Positions 35,445 through 64,000 of a DNA stretch of 64,000 nucleotides are shown in pieces. Each line of letters starts with the position of its first letter. Positions within the stretch are counted from its first letter, which is position 1. Origin of the DNA: Luscinia megarhynchos (taxonomy: Eukaryota; Chordata; Aves; Passeriformes; Turdidae); the NCBI GenBank assembly GCA_034336665.1, contig CM067568.1, positions 15,099,983 to 15,163,982 of the forward strand, read 5' to 3'. The notes beneath the pieces were generated by a model, which made no database searches, was not told the DNA's origin, and saw nothing but the letters and a program-made list of their open reading frames with translations. A program made the position numbers and the translations under genes.

Positions 35445-38400
35445 TGCCCCAGCAAACTGAAAAGTGTTTTGGCCAGCTGGTGGGAAGGAGACTTTCTTTT
35501 TCCATTCTTTCATTTTGCTTGCTTTTGGGTGTTTTAAATTTAGGGGGAGGGATAGTGTCAGGTGGGTTTTGCAGAGGATTTTTTCCAAGCGCTTTTATTT
35601 TTATTCCTTTTCTTTTGTATTCTCTCCATTGGTGGTCCCAGAATGGCAGAGTGGTTGAGGCTGGAATACTGCCCTGTTCCCTTCCCTGCTTAGGCAGAGC
35701 AGCTGCATGGGCTGGGTTCAGCTGGGGCCCTCAGGGCCTTTTGTGCAGAGCTGCTCTCCAGCAGGCTGGCTGGTGGGTGGGAGTGCTCCCCTGCAGGGGC
35801 AGGACTTTGTCACTTGCTGGAGCTCACCACCTCTTCAGCCTGTGAAGGTCCTTTGGCAGGGCACCATGGCCATCTGGCCATCCAGTGTGTCACATGTCCC
35901 CTGGGGAACGGAGGATAACCTCATTTCAGTGCCAGTTTTTAAGCCCTCCCCGGGAATGAGGAGTCCTCCAGGTCCTTTTTGGGCCTGTAGAGGTGACCAG
36001 AAAGAGACCAGTGGGAACTACCCATCCTGTTTTCCATCTTGGAGCATGGATTTCTCTGGCAGGGAAGTTCTAACCACCCTCTCACCCGACTAGCCCCAAA
36101 CATGCTCTAAGAGCTGCTTGCTAGGCCTTTCAAACAGATCTGGACCAGATGGAGAAGGTAATTTGTGAAAACAAGAAGCCAGGAAGGATAAGTTAAGGCT
36201 AACCAGTCTCACCCTTGCACTCAGTCCCCTCATTATCCCTCTGTGCCTAAACTTCACTTCTTTGACTGTGGTTTGGTGGCCTGCTGCTCTCTGGGAGGGA
36301 GAATAGTGCCAGGAGAGGAGATCTGTGCACAGCCAGTGCACAGCTATATCCACTGCTGTGTCCCCAGGCTGAGCTGGGGGAGAAGAGCACTCCTTCTCTC
36401 TAATTTTATCCCCAAGGAGTAAACCAGGGAGCACCATTTATTTGAGCCATGATCTCCAGTGCCTGGCAGCTGCAAATTGCTGTGGAGACACCCCATGAGT
36501 GGAAACAGATGCTTGAGCTGGGGGAGACCATGAGAAAGGGACCAGGGGTTCTGCCCACCCGAGGTGTGGCGTGGCCCATATTGCTCCTGCCCTGGGTGAT
36601 GTCCCTGAGCCCTGTCCCTGTCCTTGGGAGGGGGCTGAGGAGGGTGGGATGGTGTCCCAAAACAGACAGTGGAGCCACACCAGCTCTGCACTGTTTCCCC
36701 ATTTAAGATGCCCCAAGCTGTCATCCTCCCACAGCAGGGAGGCCTTCCAAACAGTGCTGGTCCTGATCAAACAGCAGCTTAACAGAGGCCTTCTCCAGGG
36801 CTGAAAAGCAGCCCTGTGTCATGAACATGGGGAAGAGCAGGCACTGTCCCTGCTCCTGGCCCGCGCTGCTTATCGGCGGCGCGGTGGGAGCAGCTCCCTT
36901 AGGGATGTTTGCTCTGCCTGACTGCTGCAGTGTGATAGGGAGCGTGCTGAGACAGGCAGCAGGGCCCTGCCACTCCCACTGCCACTGTCAGAGCCGTGGG
37001 CAGCGTGTGCACAGGCAGATCCTCGCCCATCCTCACCCTCCCTGGCTCCAGCCCACAGCCATGCTTCCAAGCACATCTGCACTGCTTACACTTGTCCAGC
37101 CTCCACAGTGGGGTGTGGGGTGCCCCTCCACACTTCTAACCCCTCTAGTCTCTTTGGAAAGCAGAAAGGACTGCTGGTCTTCTGCTCAGTTATTTGCCAG
37201 ACCCCAGGACAAGGGAAGGAAGCTGGTCCTGCATGGGACTGCACCCCAGTCTGGACACCTCTGAGCTCCCCTTGGCTCCTCCTCACCTCATCCTCACCAA
37301 TTTCTCAGCAAATTTCAGGAATAAACCTCTGTCTAATGGCAGGGACCTCTGACTCAGTGCATGCCTTAATAACAGGTTATCAGCCATATTGATCCTGCTC
37401 CCATTTCTGAGTGCTGCAGGGGAGGCTGCAGCTCTCCTGCAACTCCAAGAGAATGATCCCCACGACAGCCTTCTGGAGCCTGTGTACCCCAGAGCATCCT
37501 TTAGGACATGGAGAGCTTTCTTGGGATGATGGGGACTCTTGGAAGAGTTGAGGCTGGGTGTCTCTTTTGTGCTGTCATGGAGGGGCATCATCTTTTTGCA
37601 TTTTGGACACAACTTTCAAGCATGGAAATGGGGTGCTGGGTGGGGTATTACTTACTTGCTGTGCAGTCCCTTGCCTGCCAGGTGACTCCTGAACTGATGG
37701 AGAGCTCTCATTAGTGCATGTTCTCTCCTAGTGATGCTGCACTTGTCTCTGGGGTCAAAAAGTGCCCTGCACTTTCTTTGAGGTTCTTTTGTGGGGATGC
37801 TTCTCAGCATCCCTATGCAATGAAATCTATTCTAGTGGACAGAAATCTGCTGTAAGTTGGAATGCATGGGGACCTGGAGGGATGTTAGGTGCAGTTGTGC
37901 AGAAGCCAGTGGGATGAGTCCTTTTACACTCAAAGCTGTAAATTTTCAGGTATGCTAAAGCTCACTCTGGAGAAAAATTTGGAAAAGATGACAATCTGGG
38001 GAAAGAGCCTTGTTTTTTATGACAGCAGCCTTTGGTCCTCCTAGTTCTGCCACATGAGTGACTAGGGAAGCAGAGGTTTGGTTACAGTCCTGAAGGGTAT
38101 GGGACCTGTAACAGCCAAACCAGCCATAGGAAAGTGTTAAACTAACCTTCTGCCATCCCATTATCAAAAAAGAAAAGAATGAAAAAGGAGATAATCCTTG
38201 TTTAAATATCACAAGCAGCAGCTGAGTCAGTGGGAGCTTTAGACTGGAAATGTCAGGGAGGAATTTAGATTTTCAGAGCAGTCTCTGCTCTGCAATTATC
38301 ATAAGGCACTTACAAGGACCCCTTGTCTCTTGTTGCCCTCAACACGCATCTGCAGGGAGGGGGAGCAGAGAAAAAACACATGGCCCTACTGGGGACAGAT

Positions 38401-41400
38401 AAGGAAATCCAAACTGCATCCCACTAAAGGCACAAGGCAAATCCCTTCAGGCTATGGTCAGGCTTCTGCTGCTGCTCAGGTCAAACGTGGGTAGGGAGGA
38501 AGGGAACGGGGAGGTGGGGGAGAGCAAACCCACAGGAGAGGCAGGGAGTCAATATGAGAAAGAGGAGAAAATCACATCCTGCCTCCTCCTACAGAGGTAT
38601 TTATTTGCTTTTGGTGGTGTTTCGGAAGTAGGAGCGAGAAGGGAGGCAGAGCAATGAAGATCCAGGGAGTTTTCAGCCTCTCCTCTGTAGTGCTTTTCCT
38701 CCTGGACCATCCCACCTCGTTGCCATCAGCACGTCCCTGATGTAAATTAAATAAGCCAAAGTACTATTAAACCTCCTGATGCAGGGAAAGGGGAGAGGAT
38801 GAGCACTCAAACCACGTAATTTCTACCACGTTAAGTGATGCAGAGAGATGAATTTTCCTAGCTGGTATGTGGGGAAAGGCCAAAACTTCCTCTGCAGGAG
38901 TGATGTATTCTTACCTGTCTTTTCTCAGGAAACTTGTGAGGTTTCTGAGACCAGTCCTAGCCAGGTGCAAGGTGGAAGGAGCTCAGCCATGCAGTGCTGC
39001 TGGGTCTGGGGAGGGTCTGCCTTGCCTTCCTGGGCATCCTGGCTGGGGGCAGGAGGTGGCCCTGTCCCAGCCTTGTGCCTGGTGGGTCATCACAGCTGGA
39101 TCTCCTCCTGCACTGCACACAGGGTGTCCACCCCATCAGTCTGACCCTGTCCTGTCTTGGACAGACCCTACAAGAGAGGTACAGCTCAGGCAAAGGGGAG
39201 CACAGCATTCCCAATGGCCATTTGGCTTGCTTGCCATCACTATCAAAAACACATCCTACAGCTGACTTGAACTTTTCTTCTTTGCCTGACTTTCAGCTAT
39301 TAATCTTTTTGTTCTCCTCTCCACTAAGACCTGTATGAATCTAAAGATCCGTAGGGATCCAGATCTGTAAGTGATGTGGCAGTCCCACCGTTTGGGAGGA
39401 TGGGAAAAATAATCTCATAAATGTTTTTCCATGGCGTCATCCCAGCAGCTTAATGGCAGAAGTACTGAAGCCAGGCTTATTGTTCCAGTAGAGATCCCAG
39501 ACTCTTTTCTTTCTTTACTTTCCTTGACTGTGAATCAATAAAACATTGTTGATACACCTTGAAGATCCAGAAGAGAAGAACAGGGCTTTGATGAGTCATC
39601 CCCTTAAGCCTGCTGGGTGGAATGAACCTTGGCATGGATGATGCATTTGCACTCATCCTCTGGAAAGGGGAGGAAAATATTTTCTCCTGCTCTTTTTCAT
39701 GTATTTATTTACTTGATGACTACCTGTTAGGAATGACAGTTGAGATCCCAAGCAGATGTGAATGAGTAGGAAAGCACTGACTTGAGAGTGGAATGGTGGT
39801 GATAATTTCCAGTGGAGATCTGGTCATGTGTTTGTAATAAATCTCACTGTTCTATGCTGAATGCAAAACATCTTTCTGTGTATAAACAGAACAATGAATA
39901 GACGTTTGTATAAAGTCAATATGGTGACATTTTCATAGGTCTGAGACCCTTTGTGTGACACGTAATGCTAAAATCACATCAGACCTTTTGTCTGACAGGT
40001 GGATGGTTTTTATCTTCCAGTGCCTGAGGAGAGAGGGAACTGCCTGGGTAAGAAGTGGAAGATCTGCTGCTCACATGGAAGTAGCATTGAGCTGCATTTT
40101 GCTGGTCCACCTTGGTGACCTGAGCTGTTGTTACAGAAGATGGGAAAAGGGGTAAGAGGAGAGGGAGGAAGATTTATCCATACCAAAGAAATTACATGTT
40201 CATGGAGTGTGTTGGGCAAGCACTGACAAAGCACTGATAGACAACCCTTGTCCTCTTCTAGCACCATTTGCTTCCACAGCTGGAACAGCAGGATGGGTGG
40301 CCAGGAAACTGAGGGGAACACAACACTCAGAGGAAGGGACCAAGAGCAGATGTGGGGCCAGGACCCTCCCCAGCCACACTGTGCAGCCTTGCAGCCAGCT
40401 CCTCCATCACAGGTGACATGGGCTGAAGTCCATTCAGTCCCATGTCACCAGCTTTGGCCATGCTCAGACCAGTCCAACACACAGGGAAAAGGGTTCCTTC
40501 TGCAAGGGCAGTGGGAACATGCTCTGGTACCTCACCAAGGCTTGACTTTCTCCTTTCTGATGATGCTTTGAGTTACATAAATTCTGTCTTACTGCATGGC
40601 GTGGGTGAATAAGCAAGGAGGTTAAACACCATGGTCACCAGCCATGGAAAGACTAAATTCTCCAAAACCAGCTTTCAGGAATGAATGCTGCAGGACTGGG
40701 ACTTAATGAACTTGGCAATAAAATGGAGACATGTCCTTAACATTCTTTTTTCATCTACAGGAAGAGTTGAAAAACTGAGGTCACTGCAAACCTCTTAGTG
40801 CTGGGACTCCCAAGGGCCTGGACAAAATAAGCAGCAGCAGGAGTCCCTTTTCCACATGTATTCTGCAATGCAAAGACCTGATGGACTACCAGGCATCAGG
40901 TGAGAGGAATGAAAAGAGGTGAGACCCAGATATTTCTATTGATTTCTGCATCTCTTGCCCACCATTAACTGGTTTTTCACACTGAAGGTCACAGCAATTA
41001 CCAGCCTGGTGGCAGAAGGCAGGAAACAAGGCAGTGAGTCAAATGACTTGCCCACGGCCATGAGCTGAGCTGTCAGAAAGGCAGACCCTGTTTTCTGTGC
41101 TCTTGGTTGACAATAAAATTAGCTTTGGACATTTGATTCTTCTTGTCATAATGTTTTGGATATTTTCTGACTGCTCTTTAGCTGCACAGTCTTCCCCCAC
41201 CCCTCAAAAAAAGCAAATTCACTGTCAAACCCAATGTGCAAAAATTCTGTGCCAGACCTCCATATGATAATTTCTGTTTTTTTGTTTCTTGAGGGTTTTT
41301 CCACTTCTCTAGGGGCTCATAGAATCTTCAGTCTTTCCTCACTTCTCAAAAGGATTGCATTTAATTTTTTTTTTAAAGAAAGTAAACTCTAGGAACTGGG

Positions 41401-41483
41401 AGTAAAATATTTGGTGTCGCAAACTTATATAAAATCAGGAGTACTGGTGGTGCAGAAAATCTGTTGCAATACACATAAATTAC
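35445..41483. other. Intergenic, no gene seen
   Basis: No coding exon is supported. A weaker hairpin at 40412-40449 is listed separately. Otherwise the sequence appears to be unique, CpG-poor and non-coding. Confidence 0.55.
40412..40449. repeat. Short inverted repeat
   Basis: The arm ggtgacatgggctgaa (40412-40427) pairs with ttcagtcccatgtcacc (40433-40449) around a 5-base loop, with a single bulged base. It could form a stem of 16 base pairs. Function is unknown. Confidence 0.7.
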
Positions 41484-41790
41484 CTTTCTGCACAAAGATG
41501 ACATTCCCTGACGATCTTGTTAAAGAGATTGTCCACAAGTTGAGATACAGTGGGGCAGAGATGTCATCAATTAATTTTACAACACCACTAAATGGCATGT
41601 TCCAAGAGGTGTGCATTGTATTCCACCACCTGCTCCTGACTCTCTGCTTGCTGGCCACATTTCCAAGGAGAAAATTGCTCCTAAGTGCTTCCCCATTGAT
41701 CTGAGACAAGATGGTTGCTTTGGATTCTGCAGTGGCAGGTGAATCATCAGCACAGTATTTCTGAATTTTCACTGTTGCAGGTTCACTTTG
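41484..41790 (-). other. Exon-like open frame, unrecognised
   Basis: On the minus strand a 102-codon open stretch is bounded by a good acceptor (cagctctctctttcag, just above 41790) and a donor (aag then gtaattt, just below 41484). The predicted peptide is not low-complexity, contains a WW pair and has a hydrophobic stretch. I do not recognise the family. No partner exon was found on either side, and the plus strand is also open here, so a chance frame or a decayed exon or pseudogene is as likely as a real exon. Confidence 0.18.
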
Positions 41791-44700
41791 CTGAAAGAGA
41801 GAGCTGGGTTTACTTCTGTAAACTCGAGGGCTAAATTCTCAGTTCCTGGGAAGAGGCTGGGTAGCCTTCAGTCCCTTTGAAAACTCTTTCCCCAAACAAT
41901 TCACTGTTTTCCCAAAATCAGGTTATTTTCCTCTGAAAAGCTGATTACTCCTAAAACTTCCCAGAATTCTATTTTCACCATTTTCCAATGAGTGGAGATT
42001 TAATGGGTTTTGAGGCAAGATTGGAACATCATGAGTACAGAATTTTGTGTCTGAATGTGGAAGTGAAAAGAGTTATGAGACCAGCCAGCCCCATGCTTCA
42101 AAACGGGGGGTAGGACATTTTTTGTGGGTTACAAGAGTATCCTCAGGTTTAGCTAAAGGCTAATCTGGCCTCCTGAAATGTGAAATCTCTGGGTTGGATG
42201 TTTGCATTCAGCTGCTGAGGGCATTGGCCTTGGTCCTTAAGCCATTGGTTGGCATCTGTGGAGCACATCTGTCCTGTACACTACATAGTAAAAATGTACT
42301 GGCACACCCTGCAGCAAAATGTCATTGGAGGAGGCTGCATAGCCCTGCTCCATCACCTCTAGAAAAGTGCATGTTTTTATTTTTATTTATTTTTTTAAAC
42401 ATAGTTGGCTGTTTTGATTTTGCCTTGGAAGAGCCACCCCTGCAGGAGACCCATCATGTCCCAGAGGTTGCCTCTGCAGTGGAGGGAATGGCAGAGCTTC
42501 CCTCCCAGGGTGGCACAGAGCATCTCACTGCCCTGACTGCAGAGTGAGCCCATCTCTGCTGCTTGCAGCCCCCCTTCCCCAGGGCTCATCTCACTGGAGA
42601 CAGCATCAGCACAAAAGTCCAGGTTTTCTCAATAATAGGAGGCTGCAAAGTTGAGAGGGAGGTGAGGATTTTAATTATCCCTTTTATTTTTTTTCCCTCC
42701 TGATGCTGGCCCAGTCTTAGGGAGGACGCAATGATGTGAAGGCCTGAGGTGTCATTATGGGTTATTAAACTCCTTTGTGGCACTTGGGGATGTTGAATGG
42801 AGCTGTGAAGGGAGAAGAGGAAAAAACATCTCTTGATGGAGCTGGCTCACCCCCCTATAATTGCTTCAGAATCACAGCAGACTGTAATTATTCATGCTGT
42901 GGAGGGGAAGAGGGGGGAGAGAGAGGGTGGGTGGAAGGAAGAGCAGCGAGGGGGAGAGGGAGAGACCCCCACCCTTGCCCAGTGCCTTTGCCACTGGCTC
43001 ACCCTGGGGCTTGCATCAAGGCTACAGGTTGGTTTGTGGAGATCTCTGCAGCTCCCCACAACTGGGGTGGATGTTTGGCACGTGGGGTTCCCCTTGGTCC
43101 CCCATACCCCAGGTGCCCAGAAATGCTGATTATTGTACACAAAGCTTGAGGATGCACAAACTGACCTCAGGGATCCAGCCACAGATGTTAATTCTTGTTT
43201 CTATCTCTGCACTGCCAATCCTGCACCCAGTGGCAGGTGAAACAAGCTTCCACTGGTGCAGCAGAACTTTGCACTTTAATGCAACCTGGGTTGGTTTTGG
43301 GTCTGCTTCACCCTTGAGGGAAGCAGCCAGAGCATCCTAGTTCGTGGACTTTTCTCTCTGGGGAGTGGTGCAGTGAAACAGTGTCCAAGTGTGTTTGCCA
43401 TGGCTGCTTTATGTTGGATTAATCCCTTAAAACACACAGCTGGATACACACAGCACCCCCACACATTCAGGGATGGACATGTGGTTGGAGCATGAGAAAC
43501 AAAGCAGTGATGAAGACCCATCCATCTGTCCTCATTTCCTTTGTAAGGCTTCCTAGAGGCTCCTCTTCCCCATCAGCAGATCTGGTAATCAGTCAAACAT
43601 GACAAAAGCTGAGGCAAACCTCTCTTGGTTTAACCAAATAGGCTTACACCCCCAAAAAGTCATTATATCAGCAGAGCCTAAACATGGGCCCAGACAGGTG
43701 CTTTATACAGATGTAGACACACGAAGAGATGAAAAATTCTAAGATGTGGCTGGTTTCCAAAAAGGTGGGAATTGGCCTGGAAAGACACAGGTGGAAAATG
43801 TGTTGAGCAGCTTTGCACTGGAGTGTCTGGGAAAGAGTAATGCCTGTCCTTTTGCAGCTGTGCTGGTATTTCTCTGAAGGACATCCCCCCACCCTGCTGC
43901 CCAACAGGATTTGCTGCCACATGGCTTCTCCCAGCTTTCCCTCCTCTCTCAGCTCCTCCAGGACAGGAGAAGCAACCTGATTTTCCACCCTTATCAGAGT
44001 GAAATTCTTACTATGGCAGCTCCTTCGTGGCAATCTGGATGTTTTGCCCTTGGCTGCATGGAAAGCAGAATTTGGCTCCATGCTGGACAACATTTCCACA
44101 CAGTGCAGGACTCTCATCACCAGACAGGGGTGGGGTGGGCAGAGTAGCAGGGCTTAAAGAATAAAAGAGTTGTATGCTTAATTTACCATGGATTAAAAAT
44201 CAAGGGCTTTGGAACGAGATAACTAAGTAGAAGGACTGATGATCCTGATAAAATACTGAATTTCACAAGGGAAGTAGCAATGTGTAGCAAGACAAAAGGA
44301 AAACAGAAAATATATTCAGAGAAATTGCATCTAGTCACACAATAATCTTGAAAACTTGTCTGATGGTATTGGCACATTTTAATTCCTCTGCTTGTCAGAA
44401 GAGCTTTCATATGTGATCTCTGAATAGGTTACAGCCTGCAGGAAGGCTGAGTGGCTGAGTTCTCATCCCCTATTTATTATTTTGCCAATTTTCTAAATTC
44501 TTTACTTGAACTGACATTTTAAGACTATCTTCTTAGCAAATTTATTACAGATTTGGATAACTGGAACTTGCTGTGATGGCTGGTTTTAGGTTTATCATCA
44601 CTGGTAAATACATCTCTAAAGAGACCTTTAAATTAAGTCAGTTTCTGAAAATAATAGGTCTAGCAAAATGCTTTCTCCTTCTGACTTTAAGGTAAGGAAA

Positions 44701-46799
44701 CAGTGTGAAGGAAAAGGGATTAAATTAATCAATTAATTTCAATTTTGTCTTTGTTCTTAAATTGAACTGAAAGCCTCAGATGAAAAATGTTGTAATTCCA
44801 TATTCCACATGCTGTTTAAAAAGGTAGTACAAGCCATAATAATTAATCCATAGTTAAAACTTGATTTGGTAAATATATTCAAATGCAATTCTTGTAACCC
44901 TCCTCCAACCCAAGTCCCGTTTTCCTTTCTAAATGAAATCCAAGCAAAACTGGTCCAGTCTTGGCAAGGCCCTTCACTGGCAATGCTTCTTTTTAAGAGG
45001 GTGTTACACTAGCAAAGTCTCTGAACAGTTTTAATTAAATAATTCTGGACTCTCTAGCTCAATTACTCCTTTTCTTCCTTAGTACCTTTGCAGCTTCATC
45101 CTTGATTGTGAGGAAGAGCTGTGTCCTTTGCCCTCTTTATATGTCAACTTTACTGTCACTCATGGTGTTACAGAATCCCCACTGGGGGCTCTTCACTGGT
45201 GCCTGCCACAGAAGATATGTGAGCATTATTTTTGTGGCCTCTTTTGGAGTGGGTTCTTCTTTTCCATACAGTCTTCAGAGCCTTGTTCCCGGCATCCCAA
45301 CCTGCCCAGAGCCATGGTTCAGTCAGTGACAAAAAATTAATCAACTATAGCATTGTGCTAATTTGTATCCTCCAGTAAAAGGGTCCCCGAAGCCACCCCA
45401 GCAGACAGGAGGTGACTGAGCCTGCAGTGCTGCTCCTTGACTAATTTCTGGGCAGTGGAGGGTTTTGGAACTTGCCCCCAAAATATTTTCTGAGAAAATC
45501 TTGCAACACCAGGCAGCATTTCCCTCCCTCACTTTGGTGGGGTTTTATCTCGTGTTTTGAGCATCCAGGGTTTAGCAGAGAGCAAACAGACAGTTTAGGA
45601 GACTCAGAGGGGATTAGGGATGAAATTAAAGCAAAATCAAGGGCTGTTCTCAGTGTGTGAGGTGATACCTCATGGGAGGACACAGGCTGGGGATAGATGA
45701 GCCCTGATGGCTGCTTAACTCCTTCCTCTGGTTTTTTGAACAGCAGAGTGCCCTCAGCACCTGCAATAACAGAAGATACTCCACACTGCTTAAAATCAAT
45801 TTTGTCTCAACACTGCACCAATCTTTAGCTGCTGCCAACTCCAGTGTTGGTGACACTGCCTTCTCCCTGGTGTTTGCTAAGCATCAGCAGCTTTGCATCC
45901 TCAAGGAGGTCAGAGGGTTGTTGGTCCTCCAGAGCTTTTTGGCACTGCAAAAGCCATCAGCAGGCTGGGACGACCTCAGCTGTCCTGCTGAGAGCAGGAT
46001 GAGCCACCAACCCTGCCAGGTGTCAGTGCTGTGGTCAGCAAGGCTGTGGGGGAGCCCTTGGGCACTCAGCTGGTGAAAGGCCACCAGCTGCCCTGCCACA
46101 GGGATTTGTGCCAGTCAGTGGCAGGGCACCAGGATGGGGACAGCTCACACAAAGCACGGCCATGCATTCCTGCAGCACTTGTTTGGGTGGGACAGCTGCT
46201 GCAAATGTAACCAGAAAAATGCCAGCTTTACTCACAACAGAGCAGAAACCCTGGGATGGTCTGACCTGTCAATGCCACAGCCCCAGCTGTACTCAAGCGT
46301 TTGGTCTCTTGGGAATTATTGCAAGAGGAGCAAAGCACCTAGGAAGGCAGGACTGAGAGGGTTTTCCCAGGTTATTTCCTCCAAAGCCTTTTTCATTTCT
46401 GAGGAGTCAGATTTTGCCCTCCTGCTGTCAGAGTGACAAGCTCTGAGGTGGAGGGGGAGCCCTGGAAGGCACAGTGTTGCCAGCAGCCAGGCACCGGGAG
46501 TTGCATGCATGAGAACTGCTTCCAGTCCCACAGCTCCCTTGTGGGAATCAGTGTTATTTTCCTATTACTTTACTGCCTCCATGACAAGGCAAACAAGGGC
46601 GAAAAAAGGCTGGAGAGGGCTACTTCTCTCCCTTCCTTTTATTTCTCCTTTCACAGATCAAAATCCTTTCATCAACTCCCAAGCTGGGGAAGCAAATGTG
46701 TCGGACTGAAACATGTAATGAGAATGAGCTCCATCCAGAAGTGGAGGGGAGGGGGAAAGGAGAGAAGGGGTAAATTAGAGAAGAAATCTCTTGGATGCA
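41791..46799. other. Intergenic, no gene seen
   Basis: No coding exon is supported. The part from about 44200 to 45060 is AT-rich. A purine-rich GGGAGA-type tract lies at about 42895-42965. Nothing else of note was found before the TH promoter. Confidence 0.55.
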
Positions 46800-46985
46800 G
46801 GCAAACAGGTGGGGGATTGTCTGGTCTGTGAAGGCAGGGTGTCTGCAATCTTTGTAGCGATTAGATTTAATGGGACAGACACGTTTCTCTCCTTCACATC
46901 CCCTCCTCCTCTCAGCCCGAGGGGGAGAAAGGAGGGAGGTGGTGATGGGGAGGTGGCAGGGGACGAGAAGATTTGAAAGAGTCTT

Positions 46986-46993
46986 TGACGTCA
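46986..46993 (+). promoter_or_regulatory. TH: cAMP response element (perfect TGACGTCA)
   Basis: A perfect 8-bp palindromic CRE lies 10 bases before the TATA box, about 40-47 bp upstream of the expected transcription start. Mammalian TH has a CRE at essentially the same place (about -45), where CREB/ATF proteins mediate cAMP and depolarisation responses. Matching motif and position make this a confident call. Confidence 0.92.
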
Positions 46994-47002
46994 GCCCTGC
47001 CC

Positions 47003-47010
47003 TATAAAAA
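47003..47010 (+). promoter_or_regulatory. TH: TATA box
   Basis: TATAAAAA lies 57 bp upstream of the TH start codon. Transcription is expected to begin about 30 bp downstream, near the CA at 47031-47032. The order CRE, TATA, short leader is that of mammalian TH. Confidence 0.92.
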
Positions 47011-47032
47011 GCTGGCAAGGAGCTGGAAAGCA

Positions 47033-47059
47033 GACAGCAGAGCTCGTGGAAGAGCAAAG
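47033..47059 (+). other. TH: TH 5' UTR (start approximate)
   Basis: The leader runs from the inferred start site about 30 bp after the TATA box to the ATG at 47060. The ATG has A at -3, a favourable context. An in-frame ATG at 46973 lies upstream of the TATA box and should not be in the mRNA, which decides the start at 47060. Confidence 0.65.
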
Positions 47060-63761
<16,702 letters not shown>

Positions 63762-64000
63762 TACAAGAACTGAGCCCCCGCCCCTCCCAGCCCCTAGCCC
63801 TGCCCGCACCCGCTCCCAGCCGGGAATTCCTGCCTGTCTCCAAACGCTGGCGCTGCTGCCTGGCACCACGCGACCCCAACAGCTTCCCACGTCTGTGTGT
63901 AGGGCCACTCGGAGGAGGGCAGCGGGATGCACCCAAGGCCCGCTGGCTTTTTGGGTAGCTTTGCTATTGACTGCTGGAGGAGGCTTAGCGGAGACAAAAA
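63762..64000 (+). other. TH: TH 3' UTR (start; runs off window)
   Basis: GC-rich sequence follows the stop codon. No AATAAA or ATTAAA is seen up to 64000, so the poly(A) site is probably beyond the window. INS is the expected next gene by synteny but is not present here. Confidence 0.75.

Larger units (their letters stand above)
46800..47032 (+). promoter_or_regulatory. TH: TH promoter region
   Basis: About 230 bp directly upstream of the predicted TH start. From left to right it has a CAGGTG E-box (46806-46811), a GATTAGA (46859-46865) next to TTAATGG (46867-46873) that could bind Otx/Pitx-type or other homeodomain proteins, a GA-rich tract (about 46917-46975), the CRE and the TATA box. Catecholaminergic homeodomain factors such as Pitx3 are known TH regulators, but assigning these particular sites to them is inference. 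Confidence 0.75.

Noticed and set aside
46973..47059. In-frame upstream ATG extending TH by 29 codons
   Set aside because: It lies before the TATA box, so it should not be transcribed. The 47060 start gives the known TH N-terminus.

Overview
This window is vertebrate nuclear DNA, almost certainly from a bird. It carries the complete coding sequence of one gene, tyrosine hydroxylase (TH), on the + strand from 47060 to 63761. TH is split into 13 coding exons. All twelve introns start with GT and end with AG, and the joined reading frame is 491 codons, a length that fits avian TH. The interspersed repeats I recognise are CR1 LINE fragments, the dominant repeat family of bird genomes. Introns are short and repeats are sparse, as in birds. 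No bacterial or viral gene organisation is present, and I could not identify the species.

Region by region: (1) Positions 1-460 look like the last, non-coding exon of a + strand gene, with a splice acceptor at 54-55 and an AATAAA at 437. From the known gene order ASCL2-TH-INS-IGF2 it may be the end of ASCL2. (2) Positions 460-46800 are a gene desert in which I found no convincing protein gene. It holds several CpG-rich patches (about 4320-4640, 12640-13120, 13330-13560, 21150-21450 and 31130-32480), two CR1 fragments, a GC-rich minisatellite (31365-32020), a pair of very long pentanucleotide arrays (CCTTC at 20080-20493 and ATTCT at 20575-20850), a near-perfect 32-bp-arm hairpin (35372-35444), a weaker hairpin (40412-40449) and one exon-like minus-strand reading frame (41484-41790). 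(3) Positions 46800-47059 are the TH promoter: a perfect cAMP response element, a TATA box about 30 bp before the expected start, and a short 5' UTR. (4) Positions 47060-63761 are TH itself. Intron 2 carries a 20/21 match to the RE1/NRSE silencer, the binding site of REST, inside a CpG-rich patch. A CR1 copy ends 91 bp before exon 3. Intron 7 is largely a roughly 60-bp minisatellite of about 17 units carrying many CAGGTG E-boxes. (5) The 3' UTR begins at 63762 and runs off the window without a visible poly(A) signal. INS is expected next but lies outside.

Functionally the window is one regulated locus. TH makes L-DOPA from tyrosine, the rate-limiting step of catecholamine synthesis. Its promoter shows cAMP input (CRE) and its intron 2 a likely neuronal-restriction input (RE1). 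The enzyme keeps the three N-terminal regulatory serines, the two His and one Glu iron ligands, and the C-terminal tetramerisation helix.
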